64,000 nt of DNA. Origin: Nucisporomicrobium flavum. Its GTDB lineage: Bacteria; Actinomycetota; Actinomycetes; Mycobacteriales; Micromonosporaceae. Below are positions 33,972 to 43,517 of the stretch, one piece after another (the stretch's first letter is position 1; every line of letters starts with the position of its first letter). A model generated the notes under the pieces. That model was not told where the DNA came from and ran no database searches. It saw nothing but the letters and a program-made list of their open reading frames with translations. The translations under genes and the position numbers were made by a program. The stretch lies in assembly GCF_016464385.1 (NCBI RefSeq), contig NZ_JADMLH010000006.1, forward strand, positions 372,001 through 436,000. Reading direction: 5' to 3'.

Positions 33972-35456
33972 ATGCTCGTATCAAAGAACCGACATGTCCA
34001 TTACCGGCGACTTCTCGCGGTGGCCGCCGCGGTCGTCGTCGTCCTCGGCGCGGGCACCGCGGCGGCAGCGGCGGTCATCCAGCCCGGGCAGAGCGCCACC
34101 ATCGTGGGCAGCGAATCCGGACGGTGCCTGACCGTCCCGAACTCCAGCACCAGCAACGGCACGCAGGTGCAGTTGTGGGACTGCGCCGGTACCGCCGGTC
34201 AGACCTGGACCTACACGTCGTCGAAGCAGCTCATGGTGTACGGCAACAAGTGCCTCGACGCCTCGGCGCAGGGCACGAGCAACGGCACCGCGGTCATCAT
34301 CTGGGACTGCAACGGGCAGGCAAACCAGCAGTGGAACGTCAACGCCGGCGGCACCATCGCCGGTGTCCAATCCGGACGGTGCCTGGACGCCAACGGGCGC
34401 GGCACGGCCAACGGCACGGCCATCATCCTCTGGGACTGCAACGGACAGGCCAACCAGCAGTGGAACTCACCGGCCGGACCTCCGCCGACCGGAGGCGGCC
34501 CGTGCGACATCTACTCGTCCGGGGGTACGCCGTGCGTCGCCGCCCACAGCACGGTGCGCGCGCTCTACCGCTCGTACGCCGGCAACCTCTACCAGGTACG
34601 GCGCTCGTCCGACAACGCCACCCGCAACGTCGGTGTCCTGACCACGGGAGGCACCGCCGACGCCGCGGCGCAGGACTCGTTCTGCGCCGGGACCGCCTGC
34701 GTCATCACCGTCGTCTACGACCAGTCCGGGCGCGGGAACGACCTCTGGTACCAGGGATCGAGCGTCGTCCCCGGCTCCTCGCAGAGCCGCCCGGCGACCG
34801 CGACGTCCGAATCGCTGTCCATCGGCGGCGCCAAGGCCTACTCGCTCTACATCAACCCGGGGAACAGCTATTGGCGCGACGGCCACGCGACCGGCGTACC
34901 GACCGGCAGCGCACCCGAGGGCATGTACGCGGTCTTCAGCGGCACCCACGTCAACAACGGCTGCTGCTTCGACTACGGCAACAGCGAGACGACCCGGGCC
35001 GCCGATGCCGCCGGCGCCATGGACGCCCTCAACTTCGGTACGCAGTGCTGGTTCGGCGGCTGCTCCGGCACCGGACCCTGGGTCCAGGCGGACCTCGAGT
35101 GGGGCCTCTACCCGGGTGGCAGCCAGTCCTGGAACCCGAACCAGCGGGCCTTCACCAGCAAGTTCGTCACGGCGACGCTGAAGAACAACGGGACGTCCCG
35201 CTTCGCCATCAAGGGCAGCAACGCCCAGTCCGGCGGCCTCTACACGCTCTGGGACGGCGCCCTGCCGCCCGGCTACAGCCCCATGAAGAAGCAGGGCGCC
35301 ATCATCCTCGGCAGCGGCGGCGACTGCTGCAAGCCCGGCGGCGGGGCCAACCTCAGCGCCGGCACCTTCTACGAGGGAGCCATGGTCGCCGGCTACCCCT
35401 CCGACGCGACCGAGAACGCGGTGCAGGCCAACGTCATCGCCGCCGGTTACCGCTGA
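33972..35456 (+). CDS. Secreted GH54 alpha-L-arabinofuranosidase (AbfB type) with N-terminal ricin lectin
   Basis: 494 residues. Signal peptide at 1-34, ricin-B lectin at 38-166 (QLWDC, NQQW repeats), GGG linker, then the AbfB catalytic beta-sandwich from CDIYSSGGTPCVAAH. Key residues by comparison with the Aspergillus enzyme: nucleophile E376 in LEWGLYPG, acid/base D451 in GSGGDCC and the vicinal Cys331-Cys332 (NGCCFDYG). It removes arabinose from arabinan and arabinoxylan. Fungal GH54 enzymes carry a C-terminal CBM42; here a ricin module at the other end takes its place. GGAGGG precedes ATG 33972. It is followed after 29 bases by the esterase gene. Confidence 0.9.
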   Translation: MLVSKNRHVHYRRLLAVAAAVVVVLGAGTAAAAAVIQPGQSATIVGSESGRCLTVPNSSTSNGTQVQLWDCAGTAGQTWTYTSSKQLMVYGNKCLDASAQGTSNGTAVIIWDCNGQANQQWNVNAGGTIAGVQSGRCLDANGRGTANGTAIILWDCNGQANQQWNSPAGPPPTGGGPCDIYSSGGTPCVAAHSTVRALYRSYAGNLYQVRRSSDNATRNVGVLTTGGTADAAAQDSFCAGTACVITVVYDQSGRGNDLWYQGSSVVPGSSQSRPATATSESLSIGGAKAYSLYINPGNSYWRDGHATGVPTGSAPEGMYAVFSGTHVNNGCCFDYGNSETTRAADAAGAMDALNFGTQCWFGGCSGTGPWVQADLEWGLYPGGSQSWNPNQRAFTSKFVTATLKNNGTSRFAIKGSNAQSGGLYTLWDGALPPGYSPMKKQGAIILGSGGDCCKPGGGANLSAGTFYEGAMVAGYPSDATENAVQANVIAAGYR

Positions 35457-35485
35457 GCCGCACCACCACAGGGAAGGGAGAACCC

Positions 35486-36775
35486 ATGCGAACGCTGCTC
35501 ACGGTCACCGCGACGCTCGTGCTCACCGCCGCCGGGCTCACGGGCATCGGGCCCGCGCCGGCCGCCGCGGCCCCCACGGCCCTCGCGGCGAGCGCCGGAT
35601 GCGGCAAGCCGCCGACGCTGACCAGCGGGCCCCGGACGATCCAGACCAGCGGCAAGACCCGCAACTACATCCTGCGGATCCCCGACACGTACGACAGCAA
35701 CCACCAGTACCGCCTGATCTTCGGCTTCCACTGGAACGGCGGTACGGCCAACGACGTCGACTCGGGCGGCACCAGCGGCTACCCCTGGTCGTACTACGGG
35801 CTCAGGGCCCTGTCGAACAACAGCACGATCTTCGTCGCGCCCCAGGGCTTCAACAACGGCTGGGCGAACTCCGGCGGCGAGGACGTGACCTTCGTCGACG
35901 ACATGATCAGGCAGATCGAGGCCGGGTTGTGCGTCGACACGACCCAGCGTTTCGCCGGAGGTTTCAGCTACGGCGGCGGCATGAGCTACGCGCTCGCGTG
36001 TGCCCGTCCGACGGTGTTCCGCGCGGTCGCCGTCTACTCCGGCGGGCAGCTCAGCGGATGCAGCGGCGGCACCGAGCCGGTGGCGTACATCGGGTTGCAC
36101 GGACTGCGGGACCCCGTCCTGAACATCTCGCAGGGCCGGGCTCTCCGCGACAGGTTCGTCAGGAACAACGGTTGCACGCCGCAGAACCCGCCCGAGCCCG
36201 CGCAGGGCAGCCTCACGCACATCGTCACCACCTACTCCGGCTGCCGGGCCGGATATCCGGTGGCGTGGGCCGCATTCGACGCGGGCCACACCCCGGGTCC
36301 CGTGGACGGGTCCTCCGGCGACTACGAGCCCGGAGAACGGTCCTGGACCCGCGCGGTGGTGTGGAACTTCTTCACGGGCGAGACGCCGCCACCCGCCCCG
36401 GCCACGTTCCGGCTGCGCAGCGAGCCCGCGGGCCGCTGCCTCGACGTCAACGGCGCGAGCTCCGCGAACGGCTCAGAGATGATCATCTGGGACTGTCATG
36501 GCAACGCCAACCAGCAGTTCACCCAGAACGGGCAGGAACTGCGGGTGCTGGGCAAGTGCCTGGACGTGCCCGCCGGCACCGCGGGTACGCGCGTACGGAT
36601 CTGGGACTGCAACGCGAGCTCGGGCCAGCACTGGAACCTGAACAGCAACGGCACGATCAGCAACGCGCAGAACGGCCTGTGCCTGGACGTCAACGGCGCC
36701 GCCACCGCGAACGGCACCGCCGTCGTCCTCTGGAACTGCCACACCGGCGCCAACCAACGCTGGGCCAGAGCCTGA
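35486..36775 (+). CDS. Secreted feruloyl/acetyl-xylan esterase-like enzyme (CE1/PHB-depolymerase fold) with ricin lectin
   Basis: 429 residues: signal peptide (1-29), alpha/beta hydrolase of the LpqC/feruloyl esterase group (CGKPPTLTSGPRTI, RNYILRIPDTYD), nucleophile S161 in GFSYGGG, D209 in GLRDP, H268 in DAGHTPG. A proline spacer (TPPPAPAT) leads to a ricin-B lectin at 300-429 with RCLDVNG repeats. Such enzymes cleave feruloyl or acetyl esters from arabinoxylan, complementing the arabinofuranosidase of the same operon. GGGAG stands before ATG 35486. The gene ends at a strong stem-loop. Confidence 0.85.
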   Translation: MRTLLTVTATLVLTAAGLTGIGPAPAAAAPTALAASAGCGKPPTLTSGPRTIQTSGKTRNYILRIPDTYDSNHQYRLIFGFHWNGGTANDVDSGGTSGYPWSYYGLRALSNNSTIFVAPQGFNNGWANSGGEDVTFVDDMIRQIEAGLCVDTTQRFAGGFSYGGGMSYALACARPTVFRAVAVYSGGQLSGCSGGTEPVAYIGLHGLRDPVLNISQGRALRDRFVRNNGCTPQNPPEPAQGSLTHIVTTYSGCRAGYPVAWAAFDAGHTPGPVDGSSGDYEPGERSWTRAVVWNFFTGETPPPAPATFRLRSEPAGRCLDVNGASSANGSEMIIWDCHGNANQQFTQNGQELRVLGKCLDVPAGTAGTRVRIWDCNASSGQHWNLNSNGTISNAQNGLCLDVNGAATANGTAVVLWNCHTGANQRWARA

Positions 36776-36789
36776 AGGCGTCATCGTGG

Positions 36790-36813
36790 GGCCTCCGCCG
36801 GAGGGCGGAGGCC
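36790..36813. terminator. Perfect 10-bp stem-loop terminator
   Basis: GGCCTCCGCC (36790-36799), loop GGAG, and GGCGGAGGCC (36804-36813) form a perfect hairpin between the esterase stop and the converging HxlR stop at 36816. It has no T-run but is well placed as a bidirectional terminator. Confidence 0.7.
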
Positions 36814-36815
36814 TC

Positions 36816-37205
36816 TCAATCCGCCGTCTGCTGCTGAGCGGCGAGCAGTTCGGCACGGTTGCGGCCGAACCAGCCGAGCAGGTCGGTCAGCGGCCCGGCC
36901 AGGCTCATTCCCAGCTCCGTCAGGCTGTAGGTGACCTGCGGCGGGACGGTCGGCTCGACGGTGCGGACGACCAGGCCGCTACCCACCAGAGCCTTGAGGT
37001 GCTGCGACAGCATCTTCTGGCTGATCCCGCCGATCCTCCGGTGCAGGGCGGAGAACCGGTGCGGCCCGGTGACCAGCGCGGCGACGATCAGCGTGCCCCA
37101 GCGGCTGGTGACCTTGTCCATGATCGGCCGGGTCGGGCACTCGCTGTCGAACGTGTCACCGGCCAGCAACCGCAATGATGTATTGAGCTGGTCTCCTACC
37201 GTCAT
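36816..37205 (-). CDS. HxlR-family transcriptional regulator
   Basis: A 129-residue winged-helix regulator with the HxlR signature: CPTRPIMDKVTSRWGTLIVA near the N-terminus, FSALHRRIGGISQKMLSQHL for the recognition helix, YSLTELGMSL at the wing. The N-terminal cysteine (DSEC) is the sensing residue in many family members that respond to aldehydes or oxidants. It is divergent from an SDR gene, a frequent pairing for this family. The palindrome GTACGTAC (37225-37232) in between is a candidate operator. Confidence 0.88.
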   Translation of the reverse strand: MTVGDQLNTSLRLLAGDTFDSECPTRPIMDKVTSRWGTLIVAALVTGPHRFSALHRRIGGISQKMLSQHLKALVGSGLVVRTVEPTVPPQVTYSLTELGMSLAGPLTDLLGWFGRNRAELLAAQQQTAD

Positions 37206-37224
37206 GGCAGCAGCTTACGAAAAG

Positions 37225-37232
37225 GTACGTAC
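37225..37232. promoter_or_regulatory. GTACGTAC palindrome, candidate HxlR operator
   Basis: A perfect 8-base palindrome, 20 bases upstream of the HxlR ATG and 37 bases before the SDR ATG, inside the only intergenic space the two genes share. Confidence 0.4.
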
Positions 37233-37268
37233 TACCGGGCAGTGAGCGGTGCGCCTACCTTCGCGATC

Positions 37269-38018
<750 letters not shown>

Positions 38019-38041
38019 ACCACGCAGCAACGGATGAACGC

Positions 38042-40897
38042 CTAGACGCGTTGCAGGCGGAATCGCTGGTTGGCGGCGGTGTCGGACGGTGTCCACTGGG
38101 AGATGCGGGCACCGTCGGCGGTGGAGGCCTGCCACACGTCCATGGCCAGGCCGCTCTGCCGGTTGATGAGGCTGACCACCTCCCCGCCGTGGTCGACCAG
38201 CCGCCACTGCTGGGCGGCGACGCCGGTGTCGCGTTGCTGGGTGATGTCCGCGCCGGTGCCGGTGCCGGCGACCTGCAGGACGAGTCCACTGTGCCGGGCC
38301 CGGATGCGGTAATAGCCGCCGTCGGAGGGCAACAGCTCGAACTGCTGGTTGAGTCCGCCACCGACCGGCCACTGGATCAGCGTGGCACCGGCGGCGGTGG
38401 ACGCGCCGTTGATGTCGGCGGCCTTGCCGCTGTGCTGCGCCACGAGCCGGTACACGCCGGTCTCCCCGGGGTCCGAGGTCGCGGCGGAGATGCGGTAGGT
38501 GTGTCCGCCCTGCCCGGCGAACTCGACGAGATCGGCCTCGAGCCGTACGGGCTGGACCGGGCTGCCGCTCGTGTCGTCGCGCAGCTCGACGTCGCCGATG
38601 AGGGCCCGGCCGCGGACCCGTACCGTGCCGGCACGGTCGGGCGTGATGACGAATTCCGTGCCGGTGCTGCTCCAGGTCGCGCCGACGGTGTATCCGCCCC
38701 TGCCGCGCAGACCGGCGACGCTACCGGCGGACCAGGCCGGCGGCAGGGCGGGCAGTACGTGCAGTTCGCCGTTGTGGCTCTGCAGCAGCATCTCCGCGAT
38801 GCCCGAGGTGGCGCCGAAGTTGCCGTCGATCTGGAAGGGCGGGTGCAGGTCGAACATGTTGGGCGCGAGGCGGTCGGTGCGGACGAGATCGCGGAGCAGC
38901 TTGTGGGCGCGCGCGCCGTCCTCCAGCCGCGCCCAGAAGTTGATTTTCCACGCGAGCGACCAGCCGGTGCCGTCGTCCCCGCGCAGCTCCAGCGTCCGGC
39001 GTGCCGCGTCGTACAGCTGTGGCGTGCCTCGCCTGGTGATCTGGTTGCTGGGGTGCAGGCCGTACAGGTGGGAGACGTGCCGGTGGTTCGGCTCGGTCTC
39101 GACCCAGTCCGCCAGCCACTCCTGGATGTTGCCGCGCGAGCCGACCCGCATCGGCGCCAGCCGGTCCCGTGCCGCCAGCACCTGACTGCGGAAGGTGGCC
39201 TCCACGCCGAGGACCTCGCTCGCCCGTGCGCAGCCGTTGAACAGGTCGCGCAGGATCTGGTTGTCCATGGTGGGCCCCGCGCACACGGAGGCGTTCGCGT
39301 GGTGGGGCAGCTCCGGCGAGTTGGACGGGTTGGTGACCAGGTACCCGAGCGACGGGTGGGCGACCAGCGTGTCGAGGAAGAACTGCGCGGCACCCTTCAT
39401 GGCCGGGAAGTTCGCGCGGAGGAACTCGACGTCGCCGGTGAACTGGTAGTGGTTCCAGATCAGGGTGGCGAGCCAGGCCCCGCCGGTCTGCCACATGCCC
39501 CACAGGGCGCCGTCGACGACGGACGCGCCCCGCCACGCGTCGGTGTTGTGATGCGTGACCCAGCCGCCGGCGCCGTACTGCAGCTGCGCCGTGCGCGCAC
39601 CGGTCACGGTCAAGTCCTTGATCAGGCCGACGACCGGCAGGAAGCACTCGGCGAGGTTCGTCGTGCCGGCCGGCCAGTAGTTCATCGGCAGGTTGGCGTT
39701 GATCGTGTACTTCGAGTCCCACGAGGGCGCCATCTCCTCGTTCCAGATGCCCTGCAGGTTCGCCGGCTGGGTGCCCGGCCGCGACGAGGAGATCAGCAGG
39801 TAGCGGCCGTACTGGAACAGCAGCGCCGAGAACTGGGGGTCGTTCGCGCTCGCGTGCTGGGCGATCCGCACGTCGGTGGTCTGGTCGGCCGCCGCGGTGC
39901 GCCCGAGGTCGAGCGTCACCCGGTTGAACAGCGCCTGGTAGTCGGCCACGTGCCGGGCGCGCAGCTGGTCGAACGCGACGCCCCGGGCGGCGTTGAGGTG
40001 GCGTCGCGCGATGCCCTGGTAATCGCCGTTCACGGTGCGGAAGTCGACGTAGCTCGAGCCGATCGACACCAGCACGGTGACGCTTGTCGCGCCGGTCACC
40101 CGCAGCGTGCCGCCGGAGCTGCTGACCGTACCCCCGGTGGCGACGGCGCCGGCCAGGGCGAGGAAGCGTACGGAGCCGGCGATGCCCTCCATGCTGCCGG
40201 AGACGCCGTCGAGGGCGATCGTCGCCGAGTCCGGGCTGGACACGGTGGTCCGTTGCGGGCTGTCGAACGTGGCGCTGAAGCTGATCGCGTTGTCCCGGTC
40301 GGCCGTCAGCCGGGCGACGATCACCTGATCGGGTGCGCTCGCGAACACCTCCCGCTGATAGCGCACACCGTTCAGCACGAACGTGGTGGTGGCGGTGGCG
40401 GTGGTGAGATCGAGCGTCCGGTCGTACTGTGCGGCCGTACCGGTGTTCCCGAACGCGAGCCGGAGGTTCCCGACGGGCTGGTACGCCAGCTCCCCCGCGG
40501 GATTGCCGAGCATCGCCTGGTTGATCAGGTCCTGCGCCTGGGTCCACTGGTCGGCGAACACGCGGCGCCGGATCTCCGGCAGGGCCGCCGCGCCACGGGC
40601 GTTGGCGGAGTCGTACGGCCCACCCGCCCAGACGGTGTCCTCATTGAGCTGGAACCGTTCCGTGTCCACCGCGCCGAAGACCATGGCACCGAGGCGCCCG
40701 TTGCCGACCGGCAGGGCGCGCAGCCACTCCGACCCGGCCGGCTCGTCGTACCGGAGCATCAGGTCGTTGACGGCCCGCGACGGCGACGATCCCGCCGGGC
40801 CTGCCTGCGCGCCAGCGGTCCACCCCGTGGGCAGCAGGGCGGCTCCGGCTCCGGCGGCACCGGCCGCGAGGAGCTTCCTTCGCGTCACTTCTGTCAT
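38042..40897 (-). CDS. Secreted GH95 alpha-L-fucosidase with C-terminal lectin domain
   Basis: 951 residues. A Tat-type signal peptide (VTRRKLLAAGAAGAGAALLP) leads to a GH95 enzyme: N-terminal beta domain (LPVGNGRLGAMVFGAVDTER, NEDTVWAGGP), then the (alpha/alpha)6 barrel. Catalytic residues by family comparison: N400 and N402 in YTINANLPMNYW, general acid E529 in PSNSPEL, D691 in QIDGNFGATSG. It releases alpha-1,2- or related L-fucose and possibly L-galactose. Residues about 815-951 are a RICIN_B_lectin_2-like module (NQQFEL, AQQWRL, NQRFRL). GGAG precedes ATG 40897. The promoter carries box D. Confidence 0.9.
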   Translation of the reverse strand: MTEVTRRKLLAAGAAGAGAALLPTGWTAGAQAGPAGSSPSRAVNDLMLRYDEPAGSEWLRALPVGNGRLGAMVFGAVDTERFQLNEDTVWAGGPYDSANARGAAALPEIRRRVFADQWTQAQDLINQAMLGNPAGELAYQPVGNLRLAFGNTGTAAQYDRTLDLTTATATTTFVLNGVRYQREVFASAPDQVIVARLTADRDNAISFSATFDSPQRTTVSSPDSATIALDGVSGSMEGIAGSVRFLALAGAVATGGTVSSSGGTLRVTGATSVTVLVSIGSSYVDFRTVNGDYQGIARRHLNAARGVAFDQLRARHVADYQALFNRVTLDLGRTAAADQTTDVRIAQHASANDPQFSALLFQYGRYLLISSSRPGTQPANLQGIWNEEMAPSWDSKYTINANLPMNYWPAGTTNLAECFLPVVGLIKDLTVTGARTAQLQYGAGGWVTHHNTDAWRGASVVDGALWGMWQTGGAWLATLIWNHYQFTGDVEFLRANFPAMKGAAQFFLDTLVAHPSLGYLVTNPSNSPELPHHANASVCAGPTMDNQILRDLFNGCARASEVLGVEATFRSQVLAARDRLAPMRVGSRGNIQEWLADWVETEPNHRHVSHLYGLHPSNQITRRGTPQLYDAARRTLELRGDDGTGWSLAWKINFWARLEDGARAHKLLRDLVRTDRLAPNMFDLHPPFQIDGNFGATSGIAEMLLQSHNGELHVLPALPPAWSAGSVAGLRGRGGYTVGATWSSTGTEFVITPDRAGTVRVRGRALIGDVELRDDTSGSPVQPVRLEADLVEFAGQGGHTYRISAATSDPGETGVYRLVAQHSGKAADINGASTAAGATLIQWPVGGGLNQQFELLPSDGGYYRIRARHSGLVLQVAGTGTGADITQQRDTGVAAQQWRLVDHGGEVVSLINRQSGLAMDVWQASTADGARISQWTPSDTAANQRFRLQRV

Positions 40898-41054
40898 CGT
40901 GTCTTCTCCAAGCTGGCGGCCGGCGCGGGCGGGAGCCACGTCGCGCGCGGGAAGCCGGTCGAGCTGCCCGGATGCGCGGCGGCCGCCCGTGGCGGGCGGC
41001 GACGGAGATCACGGTCCGGAGGCGAACCGGCTCGCTCGGCTCAGCCGGTCATGA

Positions 41055-41092
41055 GACGTCACACGTTATCGGCATCCATCGATGTCAGTCAA
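41055..41092 (-). promoter_or_regulatory. GH95 promoter overlapping box D
   Basis: On the minus strand, TTGACT (41087-41092) and GATAAC (41065-41070) are spaced by 16 bases. Plus-strand GACGTCACACGT at 41055-41066 matches the GntR-box consensus at 11-12 of 12 positions and overlaps the -10 hexamer. CATCGATG at 41077-41084 is a further small palindrome in the spacer. The leader to the GH95 ATG is about 160 bases and otherwise shows nothing recognisable. Confidence 0.55.
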
Positions 41093-41110
41093 TAACTGCC
41101 CGGCCGGTGA

Positions 41111-41139
41111 CCCGCGACTCCGCCCCGAGGAGCCGCGGG
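41111..41139 (-). terminator. GH6 terminator hairpin
   Basis: CCCGCGACTCC (41111-41121) and GGAGCCGCGGG (41129-41139) pair with one mismatch (G-T wobble in the RNA) around a 7-base loop, 15 bases after the cellulase stop at 41154. Confidence 0.6.
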
Positions 41140-41153
41140 CGCACCCGGGCCGG

Positions 41154-42122
41154 CTAGTACCCGTAGATCATCTTGTAGGCGACCTCGGGCAGGAACTGAC
41201 CGGCGCTCGATCCGGACCCGACCCCGCAGTTGCCGTCGGACTCGCCCGGGGTCTTGAGCCAGAGCAGCATCTCCGCGCCGCCGCCCAGCTGGGTCGGCGT
41301 GCCGATCCGGCGGCCGGCCGGGTTGCACCACTGGCCGTTCGAGCCGTTGCCGTTGCGGCTGGTGTCGATCACGAAGGGCTTGCTGTACCCGAAGCGCCGC
41401 AGCTCGGAGGCGACCCGGTTGCCGTAGTTCGCGTTCTCGCCGGTGGTGAAGTAGTTCGAGACGTTGAGCGCGAAGCCGTGCGCGTTGGCCGCGCCGGCCG
41501 AGTTGAGGCGCTGCGCCATCGTCGCGGCGTCGACCCAGCCGGAGTTGCCGGCGTCGAGGTACGCCCAGGCGTTGGGCGCCTTGGACCGGAACTGGCCGAC
41601 CGCACGGGAGAGCATGCCCACCCGGTCGTTGATCTGCGCCTGGCTCATGCAGTTGAAGTCGCCCAGCGAGTCCGGTTCGAGGACCACCACGGCGGGCCGG
41701 TTGCCGATGGCGGCGGCGAAGGACGCGATCCACGCGTCGTACGCCCCGACACTGCCGGCACCTCCGCCGGAGTGGCCGCCGCAGGCATCCCGGCCGGGAA
41801 GGTTGTACGCGACGAGGAGCGGCAACTTGTCCACCGCGTCGGCGGCTCCGACGTATCGGCCGACCGCGCCTCCGATGTCGCCGCTCCAGTTGCCGAACCA
41901 ACTGGCCATGGGCTTCTGCGCGATCTGGGTTCGGATGGCGGCCGCCCTCCCGTCGCCGGGGTTGGCGGCGACCCAGGCCGCGGGGCTGGAGTTCGGGTTC
42001 ACGTAGAAGCCGCTGGTCTGGCTGACCGGATCGGCGTGGGCGGCGGGGGCGGCGAGCAGGACGGCGGGCACCACGAGCGCCAGCGCGGCGGCGAGCACGC
42101 GGGGACGGGACGGTCGTTTCAT
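41154..42122 (-). CDS. Secreted GH6 cellulase (endoglucanase/cellobiohydrolase)
   Basis: 322 residues: signal peptide MKRPSRPRVLAAALALVVPA ending AHA-D, then a single GH6 domain (GFYVNPNSSPAAW, LVAYNLPGRDACGGHSGGG with catalytic Asp, VVLEPDSLGDF, VIDTSRNG, WCNPAGRRIG). The EPDSL, RDC and DTSRNG motifs are those of the inverting GH6 mechanism. There is no carbohydrate-binding module, unlike the neighbouring enzymes. GAGGAG precedes ATG 42122. Two LacI-type operators lie upstream, as in CebR-controlled cellulase genes of actinomycetes. Confidence 0.9.
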   Translation of the reverse strand: MKRPSRPRVLAAALALVVPAVLLAAPAAHADPVSQTSGFYVNPNSSPAAWVAANPGDGRAAAIRTQIAQKPMASWFGNWSGDIGGAVGRYVGAADAVDKLPLLVAYNLPGRDACGGHSGGGAGSVGAYDAWIASFAAAIGNRPAVVVLEPDSLGDFNCMSQAQINDRVGMLSRAVGQFRSKAPNAWAYLDAGNSGWVDAATMAQRLNSAGAANAHGFALNVSNYFTTGENANYGNRVASELRRFGYSKPFVIDTSRNGNGSNGQWCNPAGRRIGTPTQLGGGAEMLLWLKTPGESDGNCGVGSGSSAGQFLPEVAYKMIYGY

Positions 42123-42162
42123 CGGCGGGTCTCCTCGGGGATGCATCGGCGAACGACGATGG

Positions 42163-42178
42163 CTGGGAGCGCTTCCAG
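42163..42178. promoter_or_regulatory. LacI/CebR-type operator 1
   Basis: CTGGGAGCGCTTCCAG is a 16-base palindrome with one mismatched pair, close to the known CebR box TGGGAGCGCTCCCA. It lies 41 bases upstream of the GH6 start. Confidence 0.7.
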
Positions 42179-42270
42179 CGACAGTCATCCATGGACACCG
42201 ACCGGAAGTCAATACCCCCGCAACTTCCGGCCTTGATGGCCTGCCCAGTTCGCGTCGATGGCTGCCAAGT

Positions 42271-42290
42271 TTCTGGGACCGCTTCCAGAA
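42271..42290. promoter_or_regulatory. LacI/CebR-type operator 2
   Basis: TTCTGGGACCGCTTCCAGAA has 8 of 10 matched pairs and shares the CTGGGAnCGCTTCCAG core with operator 1. It is 90 bases before the LacI-family gene, fitting autoregulation. Confidence 0.65.
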
Positions 42291-42379
42291 ACAGGGCGGA
42301 GTGCATCGACGGCCATCATCACCGGTCGCTACCATCCGACGGGCGACAGCCCGACGTCACGGAAGGATCCGGCATCCCG

Positions 42380-43393
42380 ATGGCAGCAGTGGCACCTCGG
42401 CGGCAACCCACCCTGGACGAGGTGGCCGAGCGCGCCGGCGTCTCCCGTTCGGCCGCGTCGCGCGTCATCAACAACGCACCGCACGTCAGCCGCGCCACCC
42501 GCGATGCCGTCGAGAAGGCCGTCAAAGAGCTGGGTTATCTGCCCAACCGTACGGCCCGCGCCCTGGCCACCCGGCAGACGGGGATCGTGGCCCTCGCCGT
42601 ACCGGACGATGATCCGCAGTTGTTCGCCGACCCGTTCTTCGCCCAGGTCATCGTGGGCGTGTCCGCGGCGCTCGAGGACACCGACCTGCACCTGCTGCTG
42701 TGCCTGGCCAGCTCGGGCCGGGGCCGGGCCCGGCTGACGAAGCTCCTGCAGACCAGGGGCGTCGACGGCATCCTGCTGGTGGCCCTGCGCGGGGACGACC
42801 CGCTCACCGACATCGTGCGGCGCGCGGGCGTGCCGGCCGTCTACGGCGGACGGCCGTTGCACTTCGAACCGGAGTGGTACGTCGACTCCGACAACGTCGG
42901 CGGGGCCCGGCTCGCCACCGAGCACCTCATCGGACTCGGCCGTACCCGGATCGTCTCCATCACGGGCCAGATGTGCACCGAGGCCGGCGCGGCCCGGCAC
43001 CGCGGCTACCGCGAGGCGATGGTCATCGCCGGCCTGTCCCCGCACGGTACGGCCGAAGGCGACTTCACCGAGGCCGGGGGCGCCGCGGCGATGAAGACCC
43101 TGCTCGACGAGCACCCCGATCTCGACGCCGTGTTCGCCGCCAACGACAACATGGCGGCCGGCGCCCTGCGCGTGCTGGGCGGGAGCGGCCGCTCCGTGCC
43201 GGGTGACGTGGCCGTCGTGGGCTTCGACGACCTGGGCATAGCCGAACGCACCGAGCCGCCCCTGACGACCGTCCACCAGTCGATCCAGGGCCTGGGCAAG
43301 GAGATGACCCGGCTGCTGATCGGGGTGATCGCCGGGCAGGAACGGTCGTCCATCATCCTGCCGACCCGGCTGGTGCTGCGCGAGTCCGCCTGA
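42380..43393 (+). CDS. LacI-family transcriptional regulator (CebR-like)
   Basis: A 337-residue regulator. The helix-turn-helix and hinge at 10-65 (TLDEVAERAGVSRSAASRVI, then ALATRQTGIVALAVP) are followed by a periplasmic-binding-type effector domain (ANDNMAAGALRVLG, VAVVGFDDLGIAE, LTTVHQSIQGLGKEM). It is divergent from the GH6 cellulase with two CTGGGA..CGCTTCCAG operators in between, so it very likely represses that gene and itself, with cello-oligosaccharide as probable inducer (by analogy with CebR). ATG 42380 has GGAAGGA upstream at a rather wide spacing. Confidence 0.9.
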   Translation: MAAVAPRRQPTLDEVAERAGVSRSAASRVINNAPHVSRATRDAVEKAVKELGYLPNRTARALATRQTGIVALAVPDDDPQLFADPFFAQVIVGVSAALEDTDLHLLLCLASSGRGRARLTKLLQTRGVDGILLVALRGDDPLTDIVRRAGVPAVYGGRPLHFEPEWYVDSDNVGGARLATEHLIGLGRTRIVSITGQMCTEAGAARHRGYREAMVIAGLSPHGTAEGDFTEAGGAAAMKTLLDEHPDLDAVFAANDNMAAGALRVLGGSGRSVPGDVAVVGFDDLGIAERTEPPLTTVHQSIQGLGKEMTRLLIGVIAGQERSSIILPTRLVLRESA

Positions 43394-43451
43394 CGCGGCA
43401 CCACTGTTGTTACCGTTCACCACTTGAAATATTCACTGCTGAAACGCGCTC

Positions 43452-43489
43452 TTGACGCAATGGTTGTGAAGGTTAACATCGACGTAACC
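43452..43489 (+). promoter_or_regulatory. GH127 promoter with overlapping inverted repeat
   Basis: TTGACG (43452-43457) and TAACAT (43474-43479) are spaced by 16 bases. GGTTAACATCGACGTAACC (43471-43489) is an inverted repeat with 5-base arms covering the -10, a likely repressor site unlike the CebR-type operators nearby. Confidence 0.5.
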
Positions 43490-43517
43490 CAATGCCTTCT
43501 GCCCCCTGGAGCGCGTC

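Noticed and set aside
33782..36775. A single 997-codon protein covering the GH54 and esterase genes
   Set aside because: The first half is out of frame with the clear GH54 enzyme; the real esterase starts at ATG 35486 with its own signal peptide and ribosome site.
38051..41095. Open frame of about 1,000 codons opposite the GH95 gene
   Set aside because: It mirrors the GH95 codons in the complementary frame and has no recognisable motif.
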